DNA from: Pelecanus crispus
Lineage: Eukaryota > Chordata > Aves > Pelecaniformes > Pelecanidae
Reading direction: 5' to 3'
DNA: 64,000 bases
Assembly: GCF_030463565.1 (NCBI RefSeq)
Contig: NC_134644.1
Location: forward strand, 100,126,765 to 100,190,764
The notes under the pieces are model-generated. The model ran no database searches, was not told the DNA's origin, and saw only the letters and a list, made by a program, of their open reading frames with translations. Shown here in pieces: positions 14,213 to 24,767 of this stretch (position 1 is its first letter; each line of letters starts with the position of its first letter). The translations under genes and the position numbers were made by a program.

Positions 14213-14253
14213 CAGCCTGGTTAGCTCAGTTGGTTAGAGCATGGTGCTAATAA
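14213..14253 (+). pseudogene. tRNA-Ile(AAT)-like 5' half
   Basis: The sequence closely follows the 5' half of a vertebrate tRNA-Ile with anticodon AAT: acceptor-side start, an intact internal A box (TAGCTCAGTTGG, 14222-14233), the D arm, then the anticodon stem and loop reading GTGCTAATAA. Similarity stops right after the anticodon loop. There is no T arm, no B box and no 3' acceptor strand, so it cannot fold as a tRNA. It may be a retroposed tRNA half, a truncated tRNA pseudogene, or the head of a tRNA-Ile-derived SINE like those described in songbirds. No CR1-type tail follows in the same orientation, which argues against a complete SINE. Confidence 0.7.
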
Positions 14254-14404
14254 TAGGCTAGTATATTTTCAGTAAACTTGAAGTGAGGAATCCAGAAAAG
14301 ACATAGAAAATGCTTGTAGCCAACTCCTCCTGCAATGTTCTTGCACTGTGGAACCAGATCGTGCTTCCAGTTTTATTTGCAGTCAGTTCAGTAACTGAGT
14401 TACT

Positions 14405-16120
14405 CATAGAACCGTAGAATCATAGAACTATTTAGGTCAGAAAAGACCTTTCAGATCATCAAGTCCAACTGTAAACTTAGCAATGCCAAGTCCACCACCA
14501 TGTCCCTAAGCGCCACATCTACATGTCTTTTAAATACCTCCAGGGATGGTGACTCCACCACTTCCCTGGGCAGCCTGTTCCAATGCTTGACTACCCTTTT
14601 GGTGAAGACATTTTTGCTGAATATCCATCCTAAACCTCCCCTGGTACAATTTGAGGCCATTTCCTCTTGTCCTATCACTTGTTACTTAGGAAAAGAGACT
14701 GACACCCACCTCACTACAATGTCCTTTCAGGTAGCTGTAGAGAGCGATAAGGTCTCCCCTCAGCCTCCTCTTCTCCAGGCTAAACAACCCCAGTTCCCTC
14801 AGCCGCTCCTCATCAGATTTGTGCTCTAGACCCTTCACCAGCTTCCTTGCTCTTCTTTGGACACGGTCTAGCACCTCAATGTCCTTCTTGTAGTGAGGGG
14901 CCCAAAACTGGACACAGTATTCAAGGTGCTAAGTACAGGGGGATGATTGCTTCCTTATTCCTGCTGGCCACACTATTCCTGATACAGGCCAGGATGCTTT
15001 TGGCCTTCTTGGCCACCTGGGCACACTACAGGCTCATATTCAGCCGGCTGTCAACCAATGTCCCCAGGTCCTTTTCTGCCATCAGCTTTCCAGCCACTCA
15101 TCCCTAAGCCTGTAGCATTGCATGGGGTTGTTGTGAGCCAAGTGCAGGGTCACAAGACCCAGCACTTAGCCTTGGTGAACCTCATACAATTGGCCTCAAC
15201 TGATCAATCCAGATCCCTCTGTAGAGCCTTCCTACCCTCAAGCAGATCAACACGCCCACCCAACTTGATGTCTGCATACTTACTGAGGGTGCACTCAATC
15301 CCCTTGTCCAGATCATTGATAAAGATATTAAATAGAACTGGCCCCAATACTGAGCCCTGGGGAACACCACTTGTGACCGGCTGCCAACTGGATTTAGCAC
15401 CATTTGCCACAAGTCTTTGGGCCCAGCCATCCAGCCAGTTTTTTACCCAGTGAAGAGCACGCCCATCCAAGCCATGAGCAGTCAGATTCTCCAGGAGAAT
15501 GCTGTGGGAAATGGTGTCAAAGACTTTAGTAAAGTCTAGGTAGACAATACCCACAGCCTTTCCTTCATCCACTAAGCAGGTCACCTTGTCATAGAAGCAG
15601 ATCAGGTTGGTCAAGCAGGACCTGCCTTTCATAAACCCATGCTGACAGGGCCTGATCACCTGGTTGTCCTGTATGTGCTGCGTGATGGCACTCAAGATGA
15701 TCTGCTCCATAACCTTCCCTGGCACCAATGTCAGACTGACAGGCCTGTAGTTCCCTGAATCCTCCTTCCAGCCCTTCTTGTAGATGGGTGTCACATTTGC
15801 TAACCTCCAGTCAACTGGGACCTCCACAGTTAGCCAGGAACTGCTGATAAAGGATTGAAATTGGCTTGGTGAGCACTTCTGCCAGCTCCCTCAGTACCCT
15901 TGGGTGGATCCCATCTGGCTCCATAGACTTGTGTGTCTTGAAGTGCTGTAGCAGGTTGCTAACCATTTCCCCTTGGATTATGAGGGCTTCATTCTGCTCC
16001 CCATCCCTGTCTTCCAGCTCAGGGAGCTGGCTACCCCGGGAACAAGGCATTAAGTACCTCAGCCTTTTCCTCATCCTTTGTTACTATGTTTCCCCCTGCA
16101 TCCAATAAAGGATGGAGATT
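14405..16120 (-). mobile_element. CR1 LINE, 5'-truncated, degraded, antisense
   Basis: Read on the minus strand, the element ends at 14405 with a worn octamer tail (three CATAGAAC/CGTAGAAT-like units on the plus strand). Going upstream it covers the 3' UTR and the reverse-transcriptase half of ORF2. Homology continues to about 16120, where the reverse complement still encodes the CR1 words NLHPLLDAGGNIVT and KDEEKAEVLNALF. Beyond that I lose the match, so it is truncated or rearranged there. The endonuclease part is absent. Several frame breaks make it much older than the copy at 20.6-22.3 kb. Confidence 0.93.
14451..16074 (-). pseudogene. Broken CR1 ORF2 reverse transcriptase
   Basis: Remnants of the CR1 ORF2 reverse transcriptase are spread over different minus-strand frames at 15811-16074, 15204-15827, 14686-14874 and 14451-14678. 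The 207-codon piece at 15204-15827 keeps the fingers and palm words [18 protein letters not shown] and [11 protein letters not shown]. The catalytic motif that should read FADD/YADD is shortened to YAD-I (15267-15278), losing one aspartate. A frame change near 16040 puts KDEEKAEVLNALF out of frame with PELEDRD, and the 14.87-15.20 kb part is also out of frame. It cannot encode an active enzyme. Confidence 0.92.
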
Positions 16121-19100
16121 GCAGCAAACTCTGCAGCCTCCCCTCTGCTCCCCAGCAGGTTTTCTTTCCAGCGCTTTTGTGGCCTAATTTAGCAACCTCT
16201 CCATCTGAGCATAATCTGCAGGCTCTGAGGTCTCTCCTGTGATCCTCACTCTCTGCCTTGCCATACTCTTCAAGCTGTGCAACCTCCTTGCCCTCATCCT
16301 AATCAGCCACTTCCAGGATAGAAGCAACATTCATGTCCCCTGGAGGAATCCACCCAGCTTCTTATTTTTTAAAGGAGGATAATGAAAAATGGACAGCAAA
16401 TGTATAAATTCATCATCACAGTGATGAAAGGAGGACTTTGATTTGAAGCTTGAGTTTTTGTCTGATTTTAATGGCCAGCTCTGGAGATTCAGTCATTGTT
16501 TCAAAAATCACATATGGTTACAGCCCTGTAGCATTATGAGTGATAAAAGATCCACAAGCAGAAATAGCTCTGAAGTGATGCTTGTTTGTTACCATTGTCT
16601 CACACCTATATCCTTAGACACCTTAGACACGTTTGTGGCCTCACCAACATCCATGGGCTTGAGAGCTTGCGCAGTTACAGTTAACTGGAATTTGATAAAG
16701 CATGGATGGTCCTTGGCTGGAGGTTTGATGTGTTATTAAGAGTAAACAGCAGGAAGCATTCCCCTTAGAATCAGAGAATATGGCTCTGCACACATATACA
16801 CATGCTTACACAGATGCAGAATAAATTTTTTTCAGAATAAATTTTACTTTACAACTTCACGTTAAGTGTCTTTTCTTTCTGAGAAAGAATCGTGACTGAG
16901 TAGCAGAGAAGGTTGGTTTCTGCCAGCAAATTCCCTCCCTTGTTGAGGCACTTAAAGTGAATGAATCCAGTGGCTTGAGGACTCAGGTGAGGGGATCTCA
17001 TGATTAAGCCCCACAAATGCTGCCACGATAAAACTCCAGTGCAACGTTGAAGTCACTCCCAGTGCAGCCTGCTGTTAGCTGCAGAACATCCATCCAGCCT
17101 AAGCTGAGGTCACTGTCAGCTGCGCTTTTAACACGTAGCGCTCTTAGAGGTTTCGAAATCTGGCCGTAGGCAGTTCGGACTTGGACAGCCAACAGTGCTG
17201 GTTATTTTTGACTTCATCTCCATTTTGTCTGGTAACACTCCATCCATAAAATGGGGGTAAAATGACTTCCTCCCTGCAGAGGAACACTGTGAAAATAAAT
17301 TAATAAATAGTTGTGAAGCATTCATCTGTTATAGTACTGAGCACTGGAGGAAATCTCTTGAGGAAATTAGTTCTGTCATCAGAATGGGGTTTAAGTAGCG
17401 TGCAAGGGATAAAGCAGGAGGAGGCCTTGAGCATTAAACGGTGAAGGTGAAATAAAATATCTGTGTGCATGAATTAAGCCCCCTTACCTGTGTGCCAAAG
17501 GAGGTAGGAGTACTGTAAGACACTGCAAGTGCTTTATGTAACCAAAGACTGTATTAAATGGCACTGTGCAATGTGAACATCATAGAAACCTCACTTTAGA
17601 AACCGCCCTCTCACTAGTGGTCACATCTTTCAGACCTGGCTACCTCGGGGGAAGACCTTGCACACAAAAAGAAGAACTCTGTAGGATCACCATCAGAACG
17701 TCTAACAGATTATTTCCTGGGATAGTATGATCCATGGAAAAATAAAGGGCACTTTTTTTACAGATTTTTACAGTGCAGGATCTTTGGACATAGAGTGATT
17801 TTGGAATTGTGTACCTCGAACTCATCTTCACCATCAATATACACTATTAGTCAGTATTAGTAGTATACAGTATTAACCAGACACAACAGGAGAACAATTT
17901 TCATTAGCAATCTACTGAATTTGAATGTGTGATGCCACAATTAAAGCTTGATTTACACCACTGACAATCTTCAGGGCCATTAAAAGTCCTTACCTCCCAA
18001 AGAAAAAGCTTTCTGTTAAAGTGGGCTTTACTATTCCCTGCTGAAGATGTTTTCTGTGATCCACTCATACGACACCCAATTCAGTTCCCATTGCAATCAG
18101 TAAAAAAAAAAATTATGTAAAAAAAAAAAGTCATATTAGAATTGTAACCTTGAGCCGCCAGCTCCTCAGTGTCCCTGTCTGTGGGGTGGGAATAAGCAGG
18201 CAACATTTAATGGTAGCAAAGAGCTTTAAGATCCTCGATGAAGGAGGCTGAAATCCACAGCATTATTCTTGGTCTTGTGACAGACTGGATTTCACTTACA
18301 CACCATTATTTTGAGAAGTGTGTTATGTTATTCGCCTGTCCATGCTAACAATGACAATAAATCACTCTCCACACTTCACTAAGAGAACTAAGCATTATTT
18401 ACAGATTAGAGTGCGGATAAGGCAGAAATACTGTTCCCATCACTACAGTAAAGGATCTGTCAGCACTTTCATTACCATACTTTAATTCCAGTGGTTTGCA
18501 AGCCCATTTTGATTACCATTACCAAATAGACTGTTATTTTTCAGCTTTATTAATGTTAAGTGAATAAATCATGGAAGTTAAAATTGCTTTTGTTCTCCCA
18601 TAACTAAAATTGGCTTGAAGTTGAAAAATGAAATTTGGAAAGCAGTTCAATTTGTCCGAAAGAGAGATATAAAGAAGTTGAAGGACTGGCCACTTCACAC
18701 GCTTACACTGTAATCTCATGATCATGCACCTAGATCTGTATTGACATGATGACATACCGGAAAAACTAATATTCCTGTGGAGCTATTCCAATTGCTCAGA
18801 TACCTAGTATCATTTTTTAAAACTGCTTAAATACATATTTACGTTGTGTCTGGGTGGTCCTTGGGTTAAAGAATATGCTTTCAATACCTTACCATCAAAC
18901 ATATATTTTTTGTTTTTAATAAAAAAGAGGAAATTAAAGACAAAAACCTATGTTATTTTAACATTCAGGTTTCAACAATAATGAAATTCAAATTTAAGCT
19001 TGACACACCATCTTAAGTCATTCAACAATGTATTTTTAAGAAATGCCAATAACGGGATGAGTTAAGGAGAATAAATCAGCCCCAAATGAAAACTCCTAAG

Positions 19101-19707
19101 TTATGCTTCATTCCTGAAAAATGCATGCATGTGAAGGATTTCCCTCTTACATTTTTGTAAAAAGAACTTGGGAGCTTAAAACTGTGAACTTTACTTGATT
19201 GTGTGGAGGCTCTGTTTTTCGGAAAGGGCTTGTGAGATGGACTTGGGGACCCCAAGGTCGGCAAGTAACACAGCCCATCTCAGTTGTGTGTCCTGGGAAG
19301 GGGACTTACTGGTCTGTGACACCACTGAAGGCAGAAGGACCACAGCCCGGACTTTGCTGAGGATTCCCCAGAGCTCCTGAATGCTGATTTCATTCAGCAT
19401 GACTGAGGAAAATGTTCTCTCTCCCTCTCTAAGAAGGCTTTACCTTCTGTGATGAGGAAGGGGGTGAGACAACCACATATGCTGTCCTTGTCGTGTCTGA
19501 CTGTCTTTCCAGATTTAATGGCCATGGTGCCTCCTGTTGTGTGCCTCTGACAGGCAGTATCTATCTGTTTGTTTGCATTTTACTGTGTGTTAAGGTCTTT
19601 TAAAAGCCATCTGTGTTCATTTAAAAGGCTGCAGTGGGACAGCAAGAAGGCAAGTTGCCTACTTGCCTTGTTTTAGCTGCTGCACTGAATAAATAAAACC
19701 TTGCAGG
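16121..19707. other. Intergenic DNA, no gene seen
   Basis: No supported gene. Small frames are random in composition. Two A-runs separated by TTATGT lie around 18103-18130. Nothing else stands out between the CR1 copy ending at 16.1 kb and the (AGAGG)n tract. Confidence 0.55.
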
Positions 19708-19840
19708 AGGAGAGGAGGGGAGAGGAGAGGAGAGGAGAGGAGAGGAGAGGAGAGGAGAGGAGAGGAGAGGAGAGGAGAGGAGAGGAGAGGAGAGGAGAGG
19801 AGAGGAGAGGAGAGGAGAGGAGAGGAGAGGAGAGGAGAGG
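19708..19840. repeat. (AGAGG)n pentanucleotide microsatellite
   Basis: A pure run of AGAGG fills 19721-19840 (24 copies), preceded by a slightly imperfect start from about 19706 and followed by CGAGG. One strand is all purine and the other all pyrimidine, with GG in every unit. This composition favours triplex (H-DNA) or two-layer G-quadruplex structure and length instability. It also creates artificial open frames on both strands (RRGEE-type repeats on plus, SSPLL-type on minus), which are not genes. Confidence 0.97.
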
Positions 19841-20088
19841 CGAGGCTAGAGCTCTCTCCTGCGGGCTGCAAAGCAGATGGTGCAGGGGAAAGACTTTTCA
19901 AAGGACAAGGTACAGCTTTGCAGCAGGAGCAGAAACTGGTGACTGTCTGGAAGAGGAGGGAGCAAACTATACAGATCCCATGGCTCAGGCTGATGAAAAG
20001 ATACCGCAGATTCAGAAGGTCTCTGAAGGATATGTAGAAAGGTGGAAAACCATTCAAATACGGAATTTAGATGCATATCTCTCCTGCT

Positions 20089-20113
20089 ACACACACGCAC
20101 ACACATGCACACT
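20089..20113. repeat. Short interrupted (CA)n tract
   Basis: A run of CA dinucleotides broken by G and T (CACACACACGCACACACATG and on). It is short and degenerate, with no evident function. Confidence 0.6.
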
Positions 20114-20624
20114 GACCTTGTAATGTTACTCTGTTTTATCCAGCAGATCTGTGTTTTTTCTTTCCACCTGTATTGATTTAATTCAAATTCAAATAAAATC
20201 CAGCTTCTGAAATTCAAAGGTCTATAGTGGTTTGGGGATGTTTACAATTAGGAAAAGGTATAGGTAGATGCACCTCAAAGCTCTGGCTGACTTAGGATCC
20301 TTTCATGTTTGTATCACTCTATTTTCTTTCTGCAGCCTGGTCATAAAAGTATCTCCTCTGGCCACCTCCTATTTGGAAATCCAATTGAAGATCATAATGT
20401 ACAATGTCTAATTCCTCCTTATGGGATTTAGACTCTGTGGCTAGAGGTTTTGATGTTGAGCCTCAGTCATCTGATCTCTGTTGGCTCCAAGGATTGCACT
20501 CATCCTTTGTTTTCACTTTACGGTATTGGAGGAAAGATAGCTGATGCAGTCACATAGACTCTATACAAAATCTTGGCTTCCATGATTTGTTTAAAACTGC
20601 CCTCCAAGTACTAATGCCTCTGCA

Positions 20625-22268
20625 ATGAGACAAGTGCCACATATTGACAGCCAGACCGGTCATCCCCAGGGTATTCAGGCCCCTGAGCTAGAGGATAGGG
20701 ATAGGGACCAGAATGGAGCCCTCATAGTCCAGAAGGAAGCAGTTAATGACCTGCTACGCCACCTGGATGCTCACAAGTCTATGGGGCCAGATGGGATCCA
20801 CATGAAAGTATTGAGGGAGCTGGCAGAGGAGCTTGCCAAGCCACTTTCCATCATCTATCAGCAGTCCTGGTTAACAGGGGAGGTCCCTGATGACTGGAGG
20901 CTTGCCAATGTGACGCCCATCTACAGGAAGGGCCGGAAGGAGGACCCAGGAAACTACAGGCCTGTCAGCCTGACATCAGTGCCGGGAAAGATTATGGAGA
21001 GGTTCATCTTGAGTGAACTCAACAGGCAAGTGCAGATCAACCAGGGGATCAGGCCCAGCCAGCATGGGTTCATGAAAGGCAGGTCCTGCTTGACCAACCT
21101 GATCTCCTTCTATGACCTGGTGACCCGCCTGGTAGATGATGGAAAGGCTGTGGATGTCATTTACCTCGACTTTAGCAAAGCTTTTGACACCGTCTCCCAT
21201 AATATTCTCCTTGGGAAGCTGGCAGCTCATGGCTTGGACGGGCGTAGTCTTTGCTGGGTAAAAAACTGGTTGGGTGGCCGAGCCCAGAGAGTTGTGGTAA
21301 AAGGAGTTAAGTCCAGTTGGCAGCCGGTCACGAGCGGTGTTCCCCAGGGCTCAGTTTTGGGGCCAGCCTTGTTTAATATCTTTATCAATGATCTGGATGA
21401 GGGGATTGAGTGTACCCTCAGCAAGTTTGCAGATGACACCAAACTGGGTGGGAGTGTCGATCTGCTGGAGGGTAGGATGGCCCTGCAGAGGGACTTGGAC
21501 AGACTTGATCGATGGGTCGAGGTGAACTGTATGAGGTTCAACAAGGCCAAGTGTCGGGTCCTGCACTTGGGTCACAACAACCCCATGCAACGCCACAGGC
21601 TTGGGGAAGAGTGGCTGGAAAGCTGCTTGGCCGAAAAGGACCTGGGGGTGTTGGTCGACAGCTGTCTGAACATGAGCCATCAGTGTGCCCAGGTGGCCAA
21701 GAAGGCCAACAGCATCCTGGCCTGTATCAGGAATAGTGTGGCCAGCAGGAGCAGGGGGGTGATTGTGCCCCTGTACTCAGCACTGGTGAGGCTGCACCTG
21801 GAATACTGTGTCCAGTTTTGGGCCCCTCACTACAAGAAAGACATTGAGGTGCTGGAGCGTGTCCAGAGGCGGGCAACAAGGCTGGTGAAGAGTCTGGAGC
21901 ACAGGTCTTATGAGGAGCGGCTGAGGGAACTGGGGTTGTTTAGCCTGGAGAAGAGGAGGCTGAGGGGAGATCTTATCGCTCTCTACAACTACCTGAAAGG
22001 AGGTTGGAGTGAGGTGGGTGTTGGTCTCTTTTCCCAAGTAGTTAGCGATAGGATGAGAGGAAATGGGCTTAAACTGCACCAGGGGAGGTTTAGGTTGGAT
22101 ATTAGGAAAAATTTCTTCACGGAAAGGGTGGTCAAGCATTGGAATAGGCTGCCCAGAGAGGTGGTGGAGTCACTATCCCTGGAAGTGTTCAAAAAACGGG
22201 TAGATGTGGCATTTTGGGACATGGTTTATTCTAGTCTACCCTTGATTGGTTTAGAGTGGAATTGGTAG
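20625..22268 (+). CDS. CR1 ORF2 C-terminal part: reverse transcriptase, open frame
   Basis: The frame encodes 547 residues covering the reverse transcriptase and C-terminal region of CR1 ORF2, which copies LINE RNA into DNA at the insertion site. Visible motifs in order are [20 protein letters not shown] (fingers), [11 protein letters not shown] with the first catalytic Asp at about residue 182, [20 protein letters not shown] with the catalytic Asp pair at about residues 270-271, and a C-terminal [19 protein letters not shown] region. All three catalytic aspartates are present and there is no stop or frameshift. The AP-endonuclease domain is absent because of 5' truncation, so the copy is not autonomous. 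The listed ATG is only the first Met in the frame; its first few codons probably lie in flanking DNA. No promoter is evident. Confidence 0.85.
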   Translation: MRQVPHIDSQTGHPQGIQAPELEDRDRDQNGALIVQKEAVNDLLRHLDAHKSMGPDGIHMKVLRELAEELAKPLSIIYQQSWLTGEVPDDWRLANVTPIYRKGRKEDPGNYRPVSLTSVPGKIMERFILSELNRQVQINQGIRPSQHGFMKGRSCLTNLISFYDLVTRLVDDGKAVDVIYLDFSKAFDTVSHNILLGKLAAHGLDGRSLCWVKNWLGGRAQRVVVKGVKSSWQPVTSGVPQGSVLGPALFNIFINDLDEGIECTLSKFADDTKLGGSVDLLEGRMALQRDLDRLDRWVEVNCMRFNKAKCRVLHLGHNNPMQRHRLGEEWLESCLAEKDLGVLVDSCLNMSHQCAQVAKKANSILACIRNSVASRSRGVIVPLYSALVRLHLEYCVQFWAPHYKKDIEVLERVQRRATRLVKSLEHRSYEERLRELGLFSLEKRRLRGDLIALYNYLKGGWSEVGVGLFSQVVSDRMRGNGLKLHQGRFRLDIRKNFFTERVVKHWNRLPREVVESLSLEVFKKRVDVAFWDMVYSSLPLIGLEWNW

Positions 22269-22340
22269 TGTAGGTTAATGGTTGGACTGGATGATCTTAA
22301 AGGTCTTTTCCAACCTAAACGATTCTATGATTCTATGATT
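20638..22340 (+). mobile_element. CR1 LINE, 5'-truncated, young-looking
   Basis: The element ends with two perfect ATTCTATG octamers plus ATT at 22322-22340, the CR1 hallmark. Its 3' UTR (22269-22320) holds the CR1 tail GGTTGGACTGGATGATCTT. The 5' boundary is about 20638, where CR1-like protein similarity ([12 protein letters not shown]) fades; the exact junction needs alignment. About 1.7 kb remains, so ORF1 and the ORF2 endonuclease domain are missing, as is usual for 5'-truncated LINE insertions. The reverse-transcriptase frame is uninterrupted, suggesting a fairly recent insertion. Confidence 0.95.
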
Positions 22341-23651
22341 AATTTAGCAAAAGTCAGGATTAAGCCAATGAATAGCAAGAATAGCAATCTTGCACCACCT
22401 CATATTGATCATTGATTAGCAGCAACTGTACAAATTTGTTTTACAAAAATGGAAGTTTAATATAAATGTTAATTAAGTAAAGTATGATTAACAAAACCAA
22501 AAAATCCTGTTTTATCTTAAACTTATATGGTGACAAAAATATACAACATAAATAAGCAGACAGATATGCAGCAATACGGTTTTCTCTAGAAACTACATTG
22601 CTGGTACTAAAGCAGACACAAAAATATATTTCTTTGTAAAATACAAATTTTAAATCACTTAGATACAAAACTCAAAATCAGGATGTATAACTTCTGATGG
22701 TGCATGAGAATCACAGCTGAGAGGTGGTGATGAGAAATGGGATAAGACAATCCATAGGCCCTTTTTCTTGTCCAAGCTGAGGGAAAAGAAAAAAAGAAGT
22801 GGATAAAACATCAGCAGTGAAATATCTGAAATGGCAAGATAGCTTCTGAGTTTTAAAATCCTTCTTGATTTTAGCAGTCTTCATGCTAGATGCTCTTTTC
22901 TGAAAATATAAGTAACTGCTGGAAAAATGGAATCATTACAAGTTAATCCCGAGAATAACAGAAACAGAAGGACAGATCACGTGTGGACAGAAATCCCCTT
23001 TTGTCCCAGCACTGACAAATACTCCCAAACCAGTAATCATTCTGGGAGGAAACAGTTGCTTCATGCAAACACTATGATCTAGAGGTCATGCTTTCTTGCT
23101 TAAGACACATTTCTGTGATAAATCCCCCATGTTTCTCACAGTGCTGCAGCTCTTGTCCCGCAGCCCTCTCTGTGAAGGGCAAAAGGCTAGGCAGTCATGA
23201 ACCATGGCCGTAGAGTACGGTGCGTCCCCTTGGGTAGGTGGTCAGCCTGTGGAAATGCAGCCGTTCCCCCAGGAGAGCGAGACCCTTCGTTCTCGGTATT
23301 TCACCTGTAACTTATGTCATGGTCCTTCTCCTGTGCCCCATGCCGCCAAGAGCGAAGACCAGGGCATGTGCACCCTCGATCCCCGCAGACGAGGTTGCAG
23401 ACTCGGCAAGGTAGCGCAGGCTCCACTCGAAGGGCGCAATGCTGTGCTCTGCCCCCGCCCCGGGCGCTCGGCGCTTCGTCCGCGTCTTTCCCCTGTGAGA
23501 AGGAAAGAGCAAGGCGAGAGCACAGCCGAGGTGCAAAGCCGGGCAGCTCTTGGCACGTCTCCTGTCCGGGCTGGGGACACCGCCTGGGCCGTACGCCCTG
23601 GGAAGGCAAACAAACCCCAGGTAGGTAGAACCCTGAGGGCAAAGAGGGGTT
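22341..23651. other. Intergenic DNA between CR1 copies
   Basis: AT-rich until about 23.2 kb, then rising GC and CpG content toward the FHOD3 island. A frame at 23204-23662 has overlapping frames on the other strand and no family resemblance. I do not call it a gene, although an unrecognised upstream non-coding exon here cannot be excluded. Confidence 0.45.
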
Positions 23652-23793
23652 TAGAATCATAGAATCATTTAGGTTGGAAAAGACCTTTAAGATCATCCAG
23701 TCCAACCGTTAGCCTATGGCTGCCAAGTCCACCACTAAACCATGGCCCCCAAGCACCACATCTACACATCTTTTAAATACCTCCAGGGATGGT
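23652..23793 (-). mobile_element. CR1 LINE 3' tail fragment, antisense
   Basis: AGAATCATAGAATCATTTAG is the reverse complement of a CR1 end, followed by the antisense CR1 3' UTR (TTGGAAAAGACCTTTAAGAT) and the end of ORF2 (CTTTTAAATACCTCCAGGGA). About 140 bp remain. It sits some 160 bp upstream of the CpG island. Confidence 0.93.
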
Positions 23794-23858
23794 ACAAATA
23801 CAGAGAAGCCCAACCCAATAATCTTGATCAAATCCTCAGATTTCGGGTCAGTTTCTAA

Positions 23859-23878
23859 TTTTTTTTTTTTTTTTTTTT
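23859..23878. repeat. Poly(T) run of 20
   Basis: An uninterrupted run of 20 T just upstream of the CpG island. On the minus strand it would read as an A tail, but no retroposed transcript is recognisable next to it. Confidence 0.8.
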
Positions 23879-24099
23879 AAAGCAGGTATTATTTAAAGCT
23901 TCCTTTTTGAACTGGATAAATACTACACTAAAGATTTAGGACACTTGGGAGGTTTGCGACAGCAAGACCGAGCTTAGTACAAGCACGCTTCCAGGGGGGG
24001 CCTGGGCCCCGCCGCACGGTGAGGGGCTGAGGCGGCCGCGCCACCCGCCCCGCCGCAACCGTTACCCCGCCCTGAGGCGAGGGTCCCTCGGCCCTGAGA

Positions 24100-24131
24100 G
24101 GGGGCGGGGTGGGGGCTGCCGAGGGAGGGTC
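24100..24131 (+). promoter_or_regulatory. G-quadruplex candidate with GC box
   Basis: Five closely spaced G runs (GGGGG, C, GGGG, T, GGGGG, a 7-base spacer, then GGGAGGG) fit a stable G-quadruplex with one-base loops, overlapping an Sp1-type GC box. A second cluster follows at about 24248-24290. Structure formation is predicted from the pattern, not shown. Confidence 0.5.
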
Positions 24132-24419
24132 CCCCTCGCCCCCGCCGCAGCGGGAGAGGCCAGCGGCCCCGCTCGCTTTCTCTTCCCCCTCCGCCCGGCC
24201 CGGCGGAGGCGGGGGATCCCCGGCGGACTCTCCTTCCCGCCCGCCGCGGGGGGGTCTCCTCAGGCCGGGCTGGGGGGAGGAGGGGGCCGCCTGGGCGCCC
24301 TTGAGGGCGGCGCCGGCGGCGGCCGCGGGGCGGCGCTGCCCGCCCTCCGCCCGGCGCCGCTGTGCTGCCCGTGCCGGCCGCGGCAGTCCCGCTGCCCGCT
24401 CGGCGCGCAGCGGCCGGGC

Positions 24420-24500
24420 ATGGGGGAGCTGCTGCCGCCGCCGCCGCTGCTGCTCTGCCCGCGCCCCGCGGCTCCGGCGCCGCCTCCCTTCTCGGCCTGA
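24420..24500 (+). promoter_or_regulatory. Upstream ORF 1 in the FHOD3 leader (26 aa)
   Basis: The ATG at 24420 has G at -3 and G at +4, a strong initiation context. It opens a 26-codon frame rich in Leu, Pro and Ala (MGELLPPPPLLLC...) that stops with TGA at 24498-24500. If transcription starts upstream of it, it should reduce translation from the main start. Whether it lies in the mature mRNA is not known from sequence. Confidence 0.4.
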
Positions 24501-24539
24501 AGCGCTCCCGCACTCGTGGATCCCGGCGGGGAAGGGGCC

Positions 24540-24572
24540 ATGGGCCGCCTCCCCGAGGCGCGGCGGCTGTGA
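24540..24572 (+). promoter_or_regulatory. Upstream ORF 2 in the FHOD3 leader (10 aa)
   Basis: The ATG at 24540 (GGGGCCATGG, strong context) encodes MGRLPEARRL and stops at 24570-24572. It lies 40 bases after uORF 1 ends and about 200 bases before the main start, a spacing that would allow some reinitiation. Confidence 0.4.
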
Positions 24573-24767
24573 GGCGGCCGGCGCTCGCTCGGGGAGCCGG
24601 GAGGCTGCCGGCCGGCCAGCCAGCCTGCGCCGGGGGGCCTGCGGCCGGGAGAGGAGTGCCGCTGCCAGCCGGCGGCGGGCAGGCACGCAGCGCCTCGGTG
24701 CCGGTGACTTGGGGGTGCCCGCTCCCCCGCCCGCGCCCCCGCCGCGCCCGGCCGCGGCGGTGGATGG

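Noticed and set aside
14213..14253. Functional tRNA-Ile gene
   Set aside because: T arm, B box and 3' acceptor strand are missing, so it cannot form a tRNA.
14500..15453. Plus-strand frames across the antisense CR1 as genes
   Set aside because: They are shadows on the opposite strand of the LINE reverse-transcriptase region, and the same shadow frames appear opposite the intact CR1 at 21-22 kb.
19659..20217. Repeat proteins encoded by the (AGAGG)n tract on both strands
   Set aside because: Frames exist only because the pentanucleotide has no stop codon; they are RRGEE-type or SSPLL-type repeats with unrelated flanks.
22322..22340. Tandem ATTCTATG repeats as a CRISPR or satellite array
   Set aside because: These are the normal terminal octamers of a CR1 LINE.
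23204..23662. 152-codon frame upstream of the island as a gene
   Set aside because: Overlapping open frames exist on the other strand, there is no family resemblance, and the frame ends inside a CR1 fragment.
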